Shown here: in pieces, positions 17,670 through 25,376 of the stretch
Layout of the letters: every line of letters begins with the position of its first letter
Position numbering within the stretch: the stretch's first letter is position 1
Assembly: GCA_900759325.1 (NCBI GenBank)
Contig: CAAEUW010000061.1
Span: 1-48,261 of the forward strand
Source of the DNA: an uncultured Peptostreptococcus sp.
GTDB taxonomy: Bacteria > Bacillota > Clostridia > Peptostreptococcales > Peptostreptococcaceae
Reading direction: 5' to 3'
DNA length: 48,261 nucleotides
Translations under genes and position numbers: made by a program
Notes under the pieces: generated by a model
What the model saw: only the letters and a program-made list of their open reading frames with translations
Databases searched by the model: none
What the model was told of the DNA's origin: nothing

Positions 17670-18298
17670 TGAGATTTTACAATTTTGTATGTTCTATATT
17701 AAGGTTTCTATTGGCAATTTTTTATAGGATAGAGGTTGTTGGAAAGGAAAATATACCTGATGAAGGTAAGTATATCATAATAGCTAACCACAAGCACTAT
17801 TTTGACCCCCTATTTATGATAGGAGCGGTTAAGAATAGGAGGATTATACCAGTTGCCAAACAAGAGTTATTTAGGATTCCTATTTTAAGGGCCCTACTTA
17901 AGAAGGTGGAGGTTATACCAATAAATAGAGCAAATCCTAGCCTATCTACTGTTAAGGAAATACTTAGACAGATTAAAAATGGTAGGGTATTGGGTATATT
18001 CCCTGAGGGAACAAGATGCCTAGACCAGAATAAATTCTTACCTGCTAAGCCTGGTGTAGCCTTATTCTCTATAAAATCTAAGGCTGATATAATACCAATG
18101 AGTATAATTACGAATTACAGACTATTTTCTAAGGTCAAGGTAGTCATTGGAGAGCCTATAGATATGTCAAAGTATTATAATAATAAAGTTGACAAGGAAG
18201 ACTATCCTAAAATTGCCCAAGAGGTTTTTGACAAGGTTATAGACAACTTTAACGAAAACAAGGATGGTATTAAGCTAATAGAGACCAAAAATAATTAA
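17669..18298 (+). CDS. plsC: 1-acyl-sn-glycerol-3-phosphate acyltransferase
   Basis: Adds the second acyl chain to lysophosphatidic acid, giving phosphatidic acid, at the inner membrane face. In the 209-residue protein the catalytic HX4D is H41 to D46 in NHKHYFDP, and the glycerophosphate-binding FPEGTR lies at 111-116. A short hydrophobic N-terminus (residues 5-18) probably anchors it. It is coupled to cmk by a one-base overlap and followed after 25 bases by ispH. Acyl-donor type (ACP or CoA) is not readable. Confidence 0.92.
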   Translation: MRFYNFVCSILRFLLAIFYRIEVVGKENIPDEGKYIIIANHKHYFDPLFMIGAVKNRRIIPVAKQELFRIPILRALLKKVEVIPINRANPSLSTVKEILRQIKNGRVLGIFPEGTRCLDQNKFLPAKPGVALFSIKSKADIIPMSIITNYRLFSKVKVVIGEPIDMSKYYNNKVDKEDYPKIAQEVFDKVIDNFNENKDGIKLIETKNN

Positions 18299-18323
18299 TA
18301 GGAATAACGGTGGGTGATTAAGA

Positions 18324-19211
18324 TTGAAGAATATATTAATTGCGGATAATGCGGGTTTTTGCTTTGGAGTAAAAAGGGCTATGAATATGGCCTGGAATGA
18401 ACTTGACAAGGGCGATGAGCTTTATATATACGCCCTAGGACCCCTAATCCACAATAAGCAGGCAGTTGCTAAATATGAAGAGAGAGGTATGATGACTGTT
18501 GATACAATCGAAGAGCTAGAGAAGATTGAAGGTCAAAAAGTCCGAGAAAATTCAGATACTTCCAAGGGAAGAGAAATGATAATAAGGTCCCATGGTGTAT
18601 CCAAGTCTGTTTATGACGAGGCAAAATTAAAGGGTATACCAATAATAGACACAACATGTCCCTTTGTAAGAAAAATCCATTACCTAGCTAACAAGTGCTA
18701 TGAGGATGGGAAACAGCTAATAGTAATAGGTGACAAAAACCACCCAGAGATTATAGGCATCAATGGATGGTCTAGCCATTCAGCTATAATAGCTAAAAAT
18801 TTAGAAGAAATTTATAATATAAGTTTTGATACCGAAAAAGACTATTTTATAGTTGCGCAGACCACCATGAATGAAAAGGAGTTTGATGCAATTATTGAAT
18901 ATATCGATTCTTTGGATATCAGGTATGGGGTGGAAAATACAATTTGTTCTGCCACTAGGGTTAGGCAGGAATCTGCTAGAGACCTAGCACAAAGGGTTGA
19001 ATTAATGATAGTCATTGGTGGAAAGCATAGTTCAAATACACAGAAATTGGTAAAGATATGCCAAGGAATAGTTGATACTTTCTCTATTGAGACTAAGGAA
19101 GACCTTGATAGGGGACTATTAGCAAAATATACTAGCATTGGTATAACAGCCGGTGCTTCAACTCCAGATTGGATAATAGAGGAAGTTATTGACTTTTTAA
19201 AAGAATTGTAG
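18324..19211 (+). CDS. ispH: 4-hydroxy-3-methylbut-2-enyl diphosphate reductase
   Basis: Last step of the MEP isoprenoid pathway, reducing HMBPP to IPP and DMAPP with a [4Fe-4S] cluster. The 295-residue protein has the three cluster cysteines C13 (AGFCFGVKRA), C112 (TTCPFVRK) and C208 (TICSATRVRQ). Active-site residues are in RSHGVSK and in the ENTICSATRVRQE region. A TTG start is used: GGTGA lies 6 bases before it, an in-frame stop lies 7 bases upstream, and the next start would remove C13. In several clostridia IspH is fused to a ribosomal S1-like domain; here it ends without one. Confidence 0.94.
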   Translation: MKNILIADNAGFCFGVKRAMNMAWNELDKGDELYIYALGPLIHNKQAVAKYEERGMMTVDTIEELEKIEGQKVRENSDTSKGREMIIRSHGVSKSVYDEAKLKGIPIIDTTCPFVRKIHYLANKCYEDGKQLIVIGDKNHPEIIGINGWSSHSAIIAKNLEEIYNISFDTEKDYFIVAQTTMNEKEFDAIIEYIDSLDIRYGVENTICSATRVRQESARDLAQRVELMIVIGGKHSSNTQKLVKICQGIVDTFSIETKEDLDRGLLAKYTSIGITAGASTPDWIIEEVIDFLKEL

Positions 19212-19221
19212 GTGATTTAAG

Positions 19222-21117
19222 ATGAACGATAAGGACAAGAAACCAAATTTAAATTTTATATGGTTTTACGCAGTTTTATTAGGTGTTATATTGTTGTTTA
19301 ATACAATTTTGATACCTAATGTAGAAAAGAATAGGGTAACCCAGGTTGGATATGGTACCTTCGTTCATATGTTGGAAAAGAAGGAGGTCGACACTGTAAC
19401 TATTCTGGACAAGAAAATCAAGTTTACACCTAAAAAGGATAGCAAGAAGATTTATGTAACGGGTGTTATGGATGATCCAGACCTAGTAAAGACCCTCAAT
19501 GCATCAGGAGCCAAGTATTCTAAGGAAGTACCTATAGAAAACTCTCCTTTCTTAAACTTTATACTGTCTTGGGTCCTACCTTTCCTTATTTTCTGGATGC
19601 TGGGAAGGTACTTACTAAACAGCATGGGTAAGAGAATGGGTGGTTCAGGTGGATTCATGTCATTTGGTAAGAGTAATGCCAAGCTATATGTAAAGACTAC
19701 AGGTGTAAGCTTTGATGATGTTGCTGGTCAGGATGAAGCTAAGGAGGCCTTGAGTGAGATTGTTGACTTTTTACATGATCCTAGTAAGTATACAGAGATA
19801 GGTGCCAAAATGCCTAAGGGGGCACTTTTAGTCGGACCTCCAGGCACAGGTAAGACCCTACTTGCCCAAGCGGTGGCAGGTGAAGCAGGAGTTCCATTTT
19901 TCTCAATTTCAGGTTCCGAATTTGTTGAGATGTTTGTTGGCATGGGTGCCTCAAGAGTTAGGGACTTATTCAAACAGGCCAAGGAGAAGGCACCATGTAT
20001 AGTCTTTATAGATGAAATTGATGCCATTGGTAAGAAAAGGGACTCTAATTTTGGAGGCAATGACGAAAGAGAGCAGACCCTAAACCAGCTTTTAAGTGAA
20101 ATGGATGGCTTTGAAGATGGTATAGGAGTAGTAATATTAGCGGCTACTAATAGGCCTGAATCCTTGGACAAGGCCCTACTTAGACCAGGGAGATTTGATA
20201 GGAGAGTTCCAGTTGAACTACCAGACCTAAATGGTAGGGAGGCCATATTAAGAGTCCATGCTAAGGATGTAAATGTAGACCAGCATATCGACTATAACCA
20301 GGTTGCCAGGGCTACATCAGGTGCTTCAGGAGCAGAGTTAGCAAATATAGTAAATGAGGCAGCCCTTAGGGCTGTAAGGATGGGTAGGAAGCAAGTTGTT
20401 CAGGAGGACTTGGAAGAGTCTGTTGAAACAGTTATAGCTGGTTACCAAAGAAAGGGCGCTGTTATAAACGAAAGAGAAAAGAAGATAATTGCCTACCATG
20501 AGGTTGGACATGCCCTAGTAGCAGCCATGGGTAAACATTCAGCCCCAGTCCACAAGATAACAATTATACCAAGAACTTCTGGTGCCCTTGGCTATACTAT
20601 GCAGGTTGACGAAGAAGAAAAGGTCCTAATGTCTAAGGAAGAGGCCTTAGACAAGATAACTACCTATACAGGAGGACGTGCAGCTGAAGAGGTTATATTC
20701 AATACTAAGACATCAGGTGCATCAAATGATATAGAGATGGCGACTAGGTTTGCTAGGTCTATGGTAACAAGGTTTGGTATGGATGATAACTTTGGTATGG
20801 TGGCTCTTGAAACTGTAAACAATGCCTACCTAGGTGGAGATACGTCACTGGCTTGTTCACCTGAAACTTCAACTAATATAGACAAGGCTGTTATTAAAAT
20901 AATCAGTGATTGTCACCAGAGGGCAGTTGATATTTTAATGGAAAATATAGACAAGCTACATGAAATAGCCGAATACTTATTACAAAACGAAACCATCACT
21001 GGTGATGAGTTTATGGATATACTTGATAATAATTATATAATAACTAAAAAGGCTGACTTTGTAGAGGCTAGCCAGCAATTGGAATCTGCTAAAAAAGCAG
21101 ACCTGGAAAATAATTAA
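19222..21117 (+). CDS. ftsH: ATP-dependent zinc metalloprotease FtsH
   Basis: Membrane-bound AAA+ protease that degrades unneeded or misfolded membrane and regulatory proteins. In the 631-residue protein, transmembrane helices at about 12-31 and 112-133 flank an extracytoplasmic loop. Walker A is GPPGTGKT (205-212), Walker B is IVFIDEIDAIG, and the second region of homology ends in RPGRFDRR. The zinc site is HEVGH (426-430), with the third ligand in the GASNDIEMAT segment. Alanine in the usual HEAGH is Val, a mild change. AGGTGAT precedes the ATG; the gap to ispH is 10 bases. In many Firmicutes ftsH follows tilS-hpt, so this placement with cmk-ispH differs from the Bacillus arrangement. Confidence 0.96.
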   Translation: MNDKDKKPNLNFIWFYAVLLGVILLFNTILIPNVEKNRVTQVGYGTFVHMLEKKEVDTVTILDKKIKFTPKKDSKKIYVTGVMDDPDLVKTLNASGAKYSKEVPIENSPFLNFILSWVLPFLIFWMLGRYLLNSMGKRMGGSGGFMSFGKSNAKLYVKTTGVSFDDVAGQDEAKEALSEIVDFLHDPSKYTEIGAKMPKGALLVGPPGTGKTLLAQAVAGEAGVPFFSISGSEFVEMFVGMGASRVRDLFKQAKEKAPCIVFIDEIDAIGKKRDSNFGGNDEREQTLNQLLSEMDGFEDGIGVVILAATNRPESLDKALLRPGRFDRRVPVELPDLNGREAILRVHAKDVNVDQHIDYNQVARATSGASGAELANIVNEAALRAVRMGRKQVVQEDLEESVETVIAGYQRKGAVINEREKKIIAYHEVGHALVAAMGKHSAPVHKITIIPRTSGALGYTMQVDEEEKVLMSKEEALDKITTYTGGRAAEEVIFNTKTSGASNDIEMATRFARSMVTRFGMDDNFGMVALETVNNAYLGGDTSLACSPETSTNIDKAVIKIISDCHQRAVDILMENIDKLHEIAEYLLQNETITGDEFMDILDNNYIITKKADFVEASQQLESAKKADLENN

Positions 21118-21130
21118 GGAGTTAGAGTGG

Positions 21131-21619
21131 ATGAAAGCTTTTAAAAGAGAATTGAAATTTGAATCCTATGCCAAGCCTGTTGAAAGGGATGATTTGGTAG
21201 AAAAGAATCTAGACTACTATAAACCAATATTTGAATCCTTTGATAAGGGAGGAGACAAGAAGGTATTCAACCTTCATGCCATGATACTTGCTCCTTATTG
21301 GTATATATACCGCAAGATGGTTTTACAGGGGGCCAGCATAATAGGCCTTCAGGTAATACTTGCCATGGTGGCATCTGTAATGAGACAGCCTTTATGGATT
21401 GGTATTTATATCCTATCATTTGGCCTATATGTTCGTGCAGGTTTTTATGGAGTTCATGACTATTACAAGCATGTTAACAAGCTAAAGAAGCAGGGTGATG
21501 AGGTTGATGTAAAATTTAGGCACAAGTTTATGACAGATAAGTCCGGGGTGGATGGATATATAGCCGGATGCTGGGTAGGAGGAACAATTTTCCTATATGC
21601 AGTGGGCATATTCTTATAG
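21131..21619 (+). CDS. DUF2628-like membrane protein
   Basis: Function unknown. The 162-residue protein has a polar N-terminal 50 residues. The segment FNLHAMILAPYWYIYRKM resembles the PAFFFGPFWYLYRKM-like start of DUF2628 proteins. Hydrophobic stretches follow at about 63-80, 85-103 and 146-162, with a basic loop around KHVNKLKKQ. GGAG (21118-21121) gives the start. It lies 13 bases after ftsH and just before the operon terminator, so it is probably cotranscribed with ftsH; a link to membrane quality control is possible but unproven. Confidence 0.75.
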   Translation: MKAFKRELKFESYAKPVERDDLVEKNLDYYKPIFESFDKGGDKKVFNLHAMILAPYWYIYRKMVLQGASIIGLQVILAMVASVMRQPLWIGIYILSFGLYVRAGFYGVHDYYKHVNKLKKQGDEVDVKFRHKFMTDKSGVDGYIAGCWVGGTIFLYAVGIFL

Positions 21620-21673
21620 GACCCATATAGAAAATATAGACTATAATATAGGTAACGAATGCCTATAAATGAA

Positions 21674-21703
21674 AAAGAATCACTATATTAGTGGTTCTTT
21701 TTT
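21674..21703 (+). terminator. Operon terminator after the DUF2628-like gene
   Basis: AAAGAATCACTA (21674-21685) pairs with TAGTGGTTCTTT (21689-21700; one G-U), 3-nt loop, then TTT. Confidence 0.92.
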
Positions 21704-21709
21704 GCTAGA

Positions 21710-21739
21710 AAGGGTGTCCTTCAAGAAGAAGTCACCCTT
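21710..21739 (-). terminator. Probable lexA terminator
   Basis: AAGGGTG (21710-21716) pairs with CACCCTT (21733-21739), with inner CTTC/GAAG pairing. The minus-strand tail is only moderately T-rich (CTTTCTAG), so efficiency is uncertain. Confidence 0.55.
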
Positions 21740-21774
21740 GTATTTATCGTATCTCATATGTTAATGTAAGATAT

Positions 21775-22410
21775 TTAATAAACCCTAAATACACCTGTCA
21801 CTGAACCCATCACCTTTACTTGGTCTGGTTCAAAGATCATTGGCTCATAGGCAGAATTTTGTGGTATCAGCCATATCTTGCCATTCTTTTTTTCAATGGT
21901 TTTAACAGTTGCGCTTTCACCATTAATCAAGGCTACGACAATTTTACCATTATCAGCCCTGGTGTCGGCGGCATCAACTATTATGTAGTCCTTGTCCATT
22001 ATACCAACATCTACCATACTATCACCCTTGATTTTAAGCATAAAGCAGTCCTTTCCCTTTATATATGCTGAAGGGAGGCCTATATAGTCTTCTATATTCT
22101 CTTGAGCTAAAATAGGACTACCGGCTGCAATGCTGCCAACTAGTGGTAGGTTGATTATTTCGGGATTTAAGTTTAGCCTATTAGACTCGTCATTCATGTC
22201 TAATATTTCAATGGCCCTGGTCTTACTAGGGTCCTTTCTAATATACTTATTTTTTTCAAGTGTATTCAAAATAGCAAAGACAGTTGAAGTAGACTTGATA
22301 TCAAGATTTTTACAAATTTCACGTACTGAAGGTGGATAGCCCCTATCCTTGATATGGGATTTCAAAAAATTCAGTACAGAAAGCTCTTTTTCATTTAAAT
22401 TATCGTACAT
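21775..22410 (-). CDS. lexA: SOS regulator LexA
   Basis: Represses SOS genes and cleaves itself when RecA filaments form. The 211-residue protein has an N-terminal winged helix (LKSHIKDRGYPPSVREICKN...SSTSTVF pattern), the cleavage site A96-G97 in GSIAAGSPI, the catalytic Ser131 in KGDSMVDVGI and Lys170 in ATVKTIE. AGGAGG lies 7 bases before the ATG. The SOS box in its own promoter (22446-22457) means it is self-repressed, as expected. A tyrosine recombinase gene lies upstream on the same strand, but an A-T-rich terminator and lexA's own promoter separate them. Confidence 0.96.
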   Translation of the reverse strand: MYDNLNEKELSVLNFLKSHIKDRGYPPSVREICKNLDIKSTSTVFAILNTLEKNKYIRKDPSKTRAIEILDMNDESNRLNLNPEIINLPLVGSIAAGSPILAQENIEDYIGLPSAYIKGKDCFMLKIKGDSMVDVGIMDKDYIIVDAADTRADNGKIVVALINGESATVKTIEKKNGKIWLIPQNSAYEPMIFEPDQVKVMGSVTGVFRVY

Positions 22411-22430
22411 GGCAATCCTCCTATACTATG

Positions 22431-22459
22431 AGTATAACACACTTAGAACATACGTTCAA
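22431..22459 (-). promoter_or_regulatory. lexA promoter with SOS (LexA) box
   Basis: On the minus strand: TTGAAC (22459-22454), 17-bp spacer, TATACT (22436-22431). GAACATACGTTC at 22446-22457 matches the Gram-positive LexA box GAACRNRYGTTC at every position and overlaps the -35, so bound LexA would block polymerase. Confidence 0.92.
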
Positions 22460-22478
22460 GAGGTGTGGCTATATAAGA

Positions 22479-22497
22479 AAAAATAGCCCTATTTTTA
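22479..22497 (-). terminator. Weak A-T terminator after the tyrosine recombinase gene
   Basis: AAAAATA and TATTTTT flank a GGGC loop, followed on the minus strand by TTCTTA. The stem is A-T only, so it may leak toward lexA. Confidence 0.5.
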
Positions 22498-22560
22498 AAT
22501 TGTATAGGACTACTTATTCTTCACTTGTTTATTAAATTGGGATCTAGATATTAAAGATAT

Positions 22561-23700
22561 TTAGTCCTCCCTTTTTTTACCAAGAGGAGTGTCATCATCC
22601 AACCAGTTAAAGTTCTCAACTATATCTCTCTTTAGATTCTTCCTATGTGCTGCATATAGTTGGGTAGTGGTAACATTATCATGGTCCATAAGGTTTTGGA
22701 CATCGTATATGGAAAAACCAGTTTCTATTAGGGATGTAGCAGCTGTTGCCCTTAGCTTATGGGGACTATAACCCTTGTCTCTAGTGGTTTTCATAGCTAT
22801 AGATGTATACTTCTTTACCAGGTCCCTAATAGATCTAGCAGTCATTCTTTTCTTCTGTAGGGATAGGAATAGGGCATCTTGGTCTTCCTCTCCTATATCG
22901 CTTGACTTTGGTCTCTCATATTCAATATAATCCTTTACTACTTTTTCGCAGGCCTGATTTATAGGCATAAGGACCTCCTTACCCCTTTTCCTATAGATCA
23001 TGAATTCTCCTCTAGAAAAATTAAAAGAAGAAATATTAAGTTCTCTTAGTTCATTTAGCCTAAGACCATATGTTACAAATAGGACCAATATTGCCTTATC
23101 CCTCAGCTTGGTCTTTAGCCAATAATCTCTTTCCTTATCAGTAAGACCATTGCCATTTTCTACTACATCAAGCATAGTGGCAACCTCATCTATTTCTAGC
23201 CTTTTAATAGCATCTGGTTGGGGTTTGGGTAGCTTTATAGGATTAAAGCCTCCTGTGATATCATCCTTTAGCTGACCATTTCTATATAGAAATTTAAAGA
23301 GGGTAGAGATGGATGATTTTTTTCTTGCTAGGGACTTATTGTTATTTTCATAAAGAATCCTGTCAGAGTCAACCTCCTTATAGTAGCGGTTACAGTAGTC
23401 ACCAAGGAAGATATTTATATCCCTTGCACTTATTTCAGAGAAGTCGTCCAAGCTTATATCGGATAAGTTTTCTGCATTTGTATACAGGCCTGATTCTATT
23501 ATATAGTTACAGAAAAATTTTATGTCATTTAAATATGCCCTTCTGGTAGTGACGGCCACGGCCCCCCTTAAGTATATAAAGTAGTCCTTCATAAAAGGAG
23601 GAAGCTGTGATTCCAATAACATACATTCATCCATAACATTGCTATCTCTCATAACAATATTGTTCGGTTTAGACGATTTATTATTTATTTTTTTAGCCAT
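22561..23700 (-). CDS. XerC/D-like tyrosine recombinase
   Basis: Site-specific recombinase of the XerC/D family, 379 residues. The N-terminal SAM-like DNA-binding domain (about 30-140) is followed by the catalytic domain with R214 (TYGLRLNEL), H314 and R317 (HKLRATA), H340 (MDHDNVTTTQLY) and the nucleophile Y349. All key residues are present. AGGTGA sets the ATG at 23700; the GTG nine bases earlier lies within the ribosome site. No attachment sites or phage genes flank it, so it is either a chromosome dimer or phase-variation recombinase rather than a phage integrase. It has no SOS box of its own that I can find. Confidence 0.88.
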   Translation of the reverse strand: MAKKINNKSSKPNNIVMRDSNVMDECMLLESQLPPFMKDYFIYLRGAVAVTTRRAYLNDIKFFCNYIIESGLYTNAENLSDISLDDFSEISARDINIFLGDYCNRYYKEVDSDRILYENNNKSLARKKSSISTLFKFLYRNGQLKDDITGGFNPIKLPKPQPDAIKRLEIDEVATMLDVVENGNGLTDKERDYWLKTKLRDKAILVLFVTYGLRLNELRELNISSFNFSRGEFMIYRKRGKEVLMPINQACEKVVKDYIEYERPKSSDIGEEDQDALFLSLQKKRMTARSIRDLVKKYTSIAMKTTRDKGYSPHKLRATAATSLIETGFSIYDVQNLMDHDNVTTTQLYAAHRKNLKRDIVENFNWLDDDTPLGKKRED

Positions 23701-23879
23701 TTCGTTCACCTTTCTTTAGATTGTAAGAAGTTTTCAGAATTTATAAAAATTACTGGACAAATTCTTTTATATAATATACTATTATAGCATATCATTTTTA
23801 CTACTTGTTAGTATTAGACTAAATTTATAGGTCAATAAAGAAAATGATAAGAAAAAAATATTATCAGGAGGAGAATTTT

Positions 23880-24932
23880 ATGCTAAGATTCGAAAATGAC
23901 TATTTAGAAGGCTGCCTGCCAGGCGTACTTGACAGACTTGTAAAAACGAACATGGAGCAGACAGTCGGGTATAGGTTAGATGAATATTGTGATAGTGCGA
24001 CTGAAAAAATTAGACAAGCATGTAAGTCTAGTGACTTGGATGTGCATTATTTCGTTGGTGGGACACAGGCAAATCTAACTGTATTATCTTCAATTATGAG
24101 ACCGCATGAGGGCGTCGTTTCGCCTGTACTCGGGCATGTAAATATACATGAGTGTGGAGCAATTGAAGGGATCGGGCATAAGGTTATCTCCGTATCTAAT
24201 GGTGATGAGGTTCTTGATGATGAGGCTAAGCTATATCCAGCTAGCTTAGAAAAATACCTAACAAACTTCTTTGGGCACTGGGATTGGCATAGGGCTCAAC
24301 CAGGTGCAGTATACATATCCCACCCAACAGAGAGGGGAGTATTGTATACAAGAGATGAATTGATAGAGATTAAATCAATCTGTGACAGGTTCAATTTGCC
24401 ATTATTTGTTGATGGAGCAAGATTATCCTATGCACTTGCATCAGACCATAACGATATTAGCCTTGAGGATTTGGCTAAGTATACTGATGTATTCTATATT
24501 GGAGGAACTAAGTGTGGTGCAATGTTTGGAGAGGCTGTTTGCTTTACTAATGACAAATACAATAAGGGCTTTGCCTGCCTATCTAAGAGTAAGGGAGCCA
24601 TAATGGCTAAGGGTAGACTTTTGGGTGTCCAGTTTGAATACCTATTTACGGATGATGTATATACAAAGAGTAGTGTAGAGGCTTGTAAGTATGCACTGGA
24701 AATAAAGGAAGCCTTTTTGAAGAAGAATATAAAGTTTCTTTCAAATTCTTACACTAACCAGCAATTTCCAATATTGACTAAAGACCAGCAGAAGGTATTT
24801 GATGATAGGAAAATCAGTTATACAACTGAATCTTATGAAGATGATAATTCAAATGGACTAAGATTTTGTACAAGCTGGGCTTCAAAGAGGGAAGATATAG
24901 ATTATCTACTTGAAACCATTGAAAAACTTTAA
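23880..24932 (+). CDS. Low-specificity threonine aldolase (PLP)
   Basis: Cleaves threonine to glycine and acetaldehyde, giving glycine for one-carbon and purine metabolism. The 350-residue protein is of the beta-eliminating lyase family: FVGGTQANL binds the PLP phosphate, D178 in LFVDGARLSYA holds the ring nitrogen, and K211 in YIGGTKCGAMFG is the Schiff-base lysine. ATG 23880 is chosen for AGGAGGAG 7-9 bases upstream; a further in-frame ATG at 23844 lacks a ribosome site. Transcribed alone, with a strong terminator at 25044. The first 300 bases use more CG-containing codons than neighbours, a minor oddity. Confidence 0.9.
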   Translation: MLRFENDYLEGCLPGVLDRLVKTNMEQTVGYRLDEYCDSATEKIRQACKSSDLDVHYFVGGTQANLTVLSSIMRPHEGVVSPVLGHVNIHECGAIEGIGHKVISVSNGDEVLDDEAKLYPASLEKYLTNFFGHWDWHRAQPGAVYISHPTERGVLYTRDELIEIKSICDRFNLPLFVDGARLSYALASDHNDISLEDLAKYTDVFYIGGTKCGAMFGEAVCFTNDKYNKGFACLSKSKGAIMAKGRLLGVQFEYLFTDDVYTKSSVEACKYALEIKEAFLKKNIKFLSNSYTNQQFPILTKDQQKVFDDRKISYTTESYEDDNSNGLRFCTSWASKREDIDYLLETIEKL

Positions 24933-25043
24933 TCTGAATAAGTTATAAGGAATATATTAAAAGATAATTAAGATAGAACAAATATTAAAAATTAACGATT
25001 TCCTGAAAAAAGTAAATTTAATTAGCTTTTAAGAGCTAATATA

Positions 25044-25084
25044 AGAGTCCAGGTATACTTTATGTTTACCTGGGCTCTTTTTAT
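25044..25084 (+). terminator. Intrinsic terminator after threonine aldolase
   Basis: AGAGTCCAGGTA (25044-25055) pairs with TACCTGGGCTCT (25067-25078; one G-U), 11-nt loop, five T. Confidence 0.92.
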
Positions 25085-25129
25085 CTAATTTTATTTATGA
25101 TATGAAATATCAATAGTAAAACTTGCATA

Positions 25130-25158
25130 TTGACAAAAAAATGAAAAGAGCTTATAGT
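25130..25158 (+). promoter_or_regulatory. Citrate synthase promoter
   Basis: Perfect TTGACA (25130-25135), a 17-bp spacer and TATAGT (25153-25158). This predicts a leader of roughly 210 nt. A second, weaker TTGACA at 25246-25251 lies inside the leader without a good -10. Confidence 0.75.
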
Positions 25159-25186
25159 ATTATTAAAGAAAGATTGTATTTAAAAG

Positions 25187-25325
25187 TTGCAAATTTATAT
25201 AGTATAAGTTTCTATATACAGCTAGTAATAGCCAATTATCTCTTATTGACAATGCGTAAAATGCCTGAAATAGATGAGATATTGCATATTCGTGCTTTAT
25301 GAAAAATATACTTTTAAATTTGCAA
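25187..25325 (+). other. Possible structured leader RNA of citrate synthase
   Basis: TTGCAAATTTA (25187-25197) is the exact reverse complement of TAAATTTGCAA (25315-25325), so an 11-bp helix could close a 117-nt domain. Inside are the hairpins TATAG-N9-CTATA (25200-25218 area) and GCTA-GTAA-TAGC. I do not recognise a known riboswitch class. The ribosome site (25364-25370) lies 39 bases after the helix. Confidence 0.35.
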
Positions 25326-25376
25326 TTAAAAAATAAATGAAATACTATTTAAAAATAATTCAAAGAGGTGTTTTAT

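Larger units (their letters stand above)
24933..25376. other. Intergenic and leader region before citrate synthase
   Basis: It holds the threonine aldolase terminator, a strong promoter at 25130-25158 and then about 210 bases of leader. A short dyad, TTAGCT/AGCTAA (25022-25039), precedes the terminator. The leader has a long-range repeat, TTGCAAATTTA/TAAATTTGCAA, and small hairpins. A 53-codon open frame at 25141-25302 has no ribosome site. Confidence 0.6.

Noticed and set aside
18324..19211. IspH-ribosomal S1 fusion
   Set aside because: The reading frame ends right after the IspH domain and ftsH begins 10 bases later.
23729..23743. CodY-like box AGTTTTCAGAATTTA before threonine aldolase and the recombinase
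   Set aside because: Four of 15 positions differ from AATTTTCWGAAAATT, which is expected by chance in AT-rich DNA.
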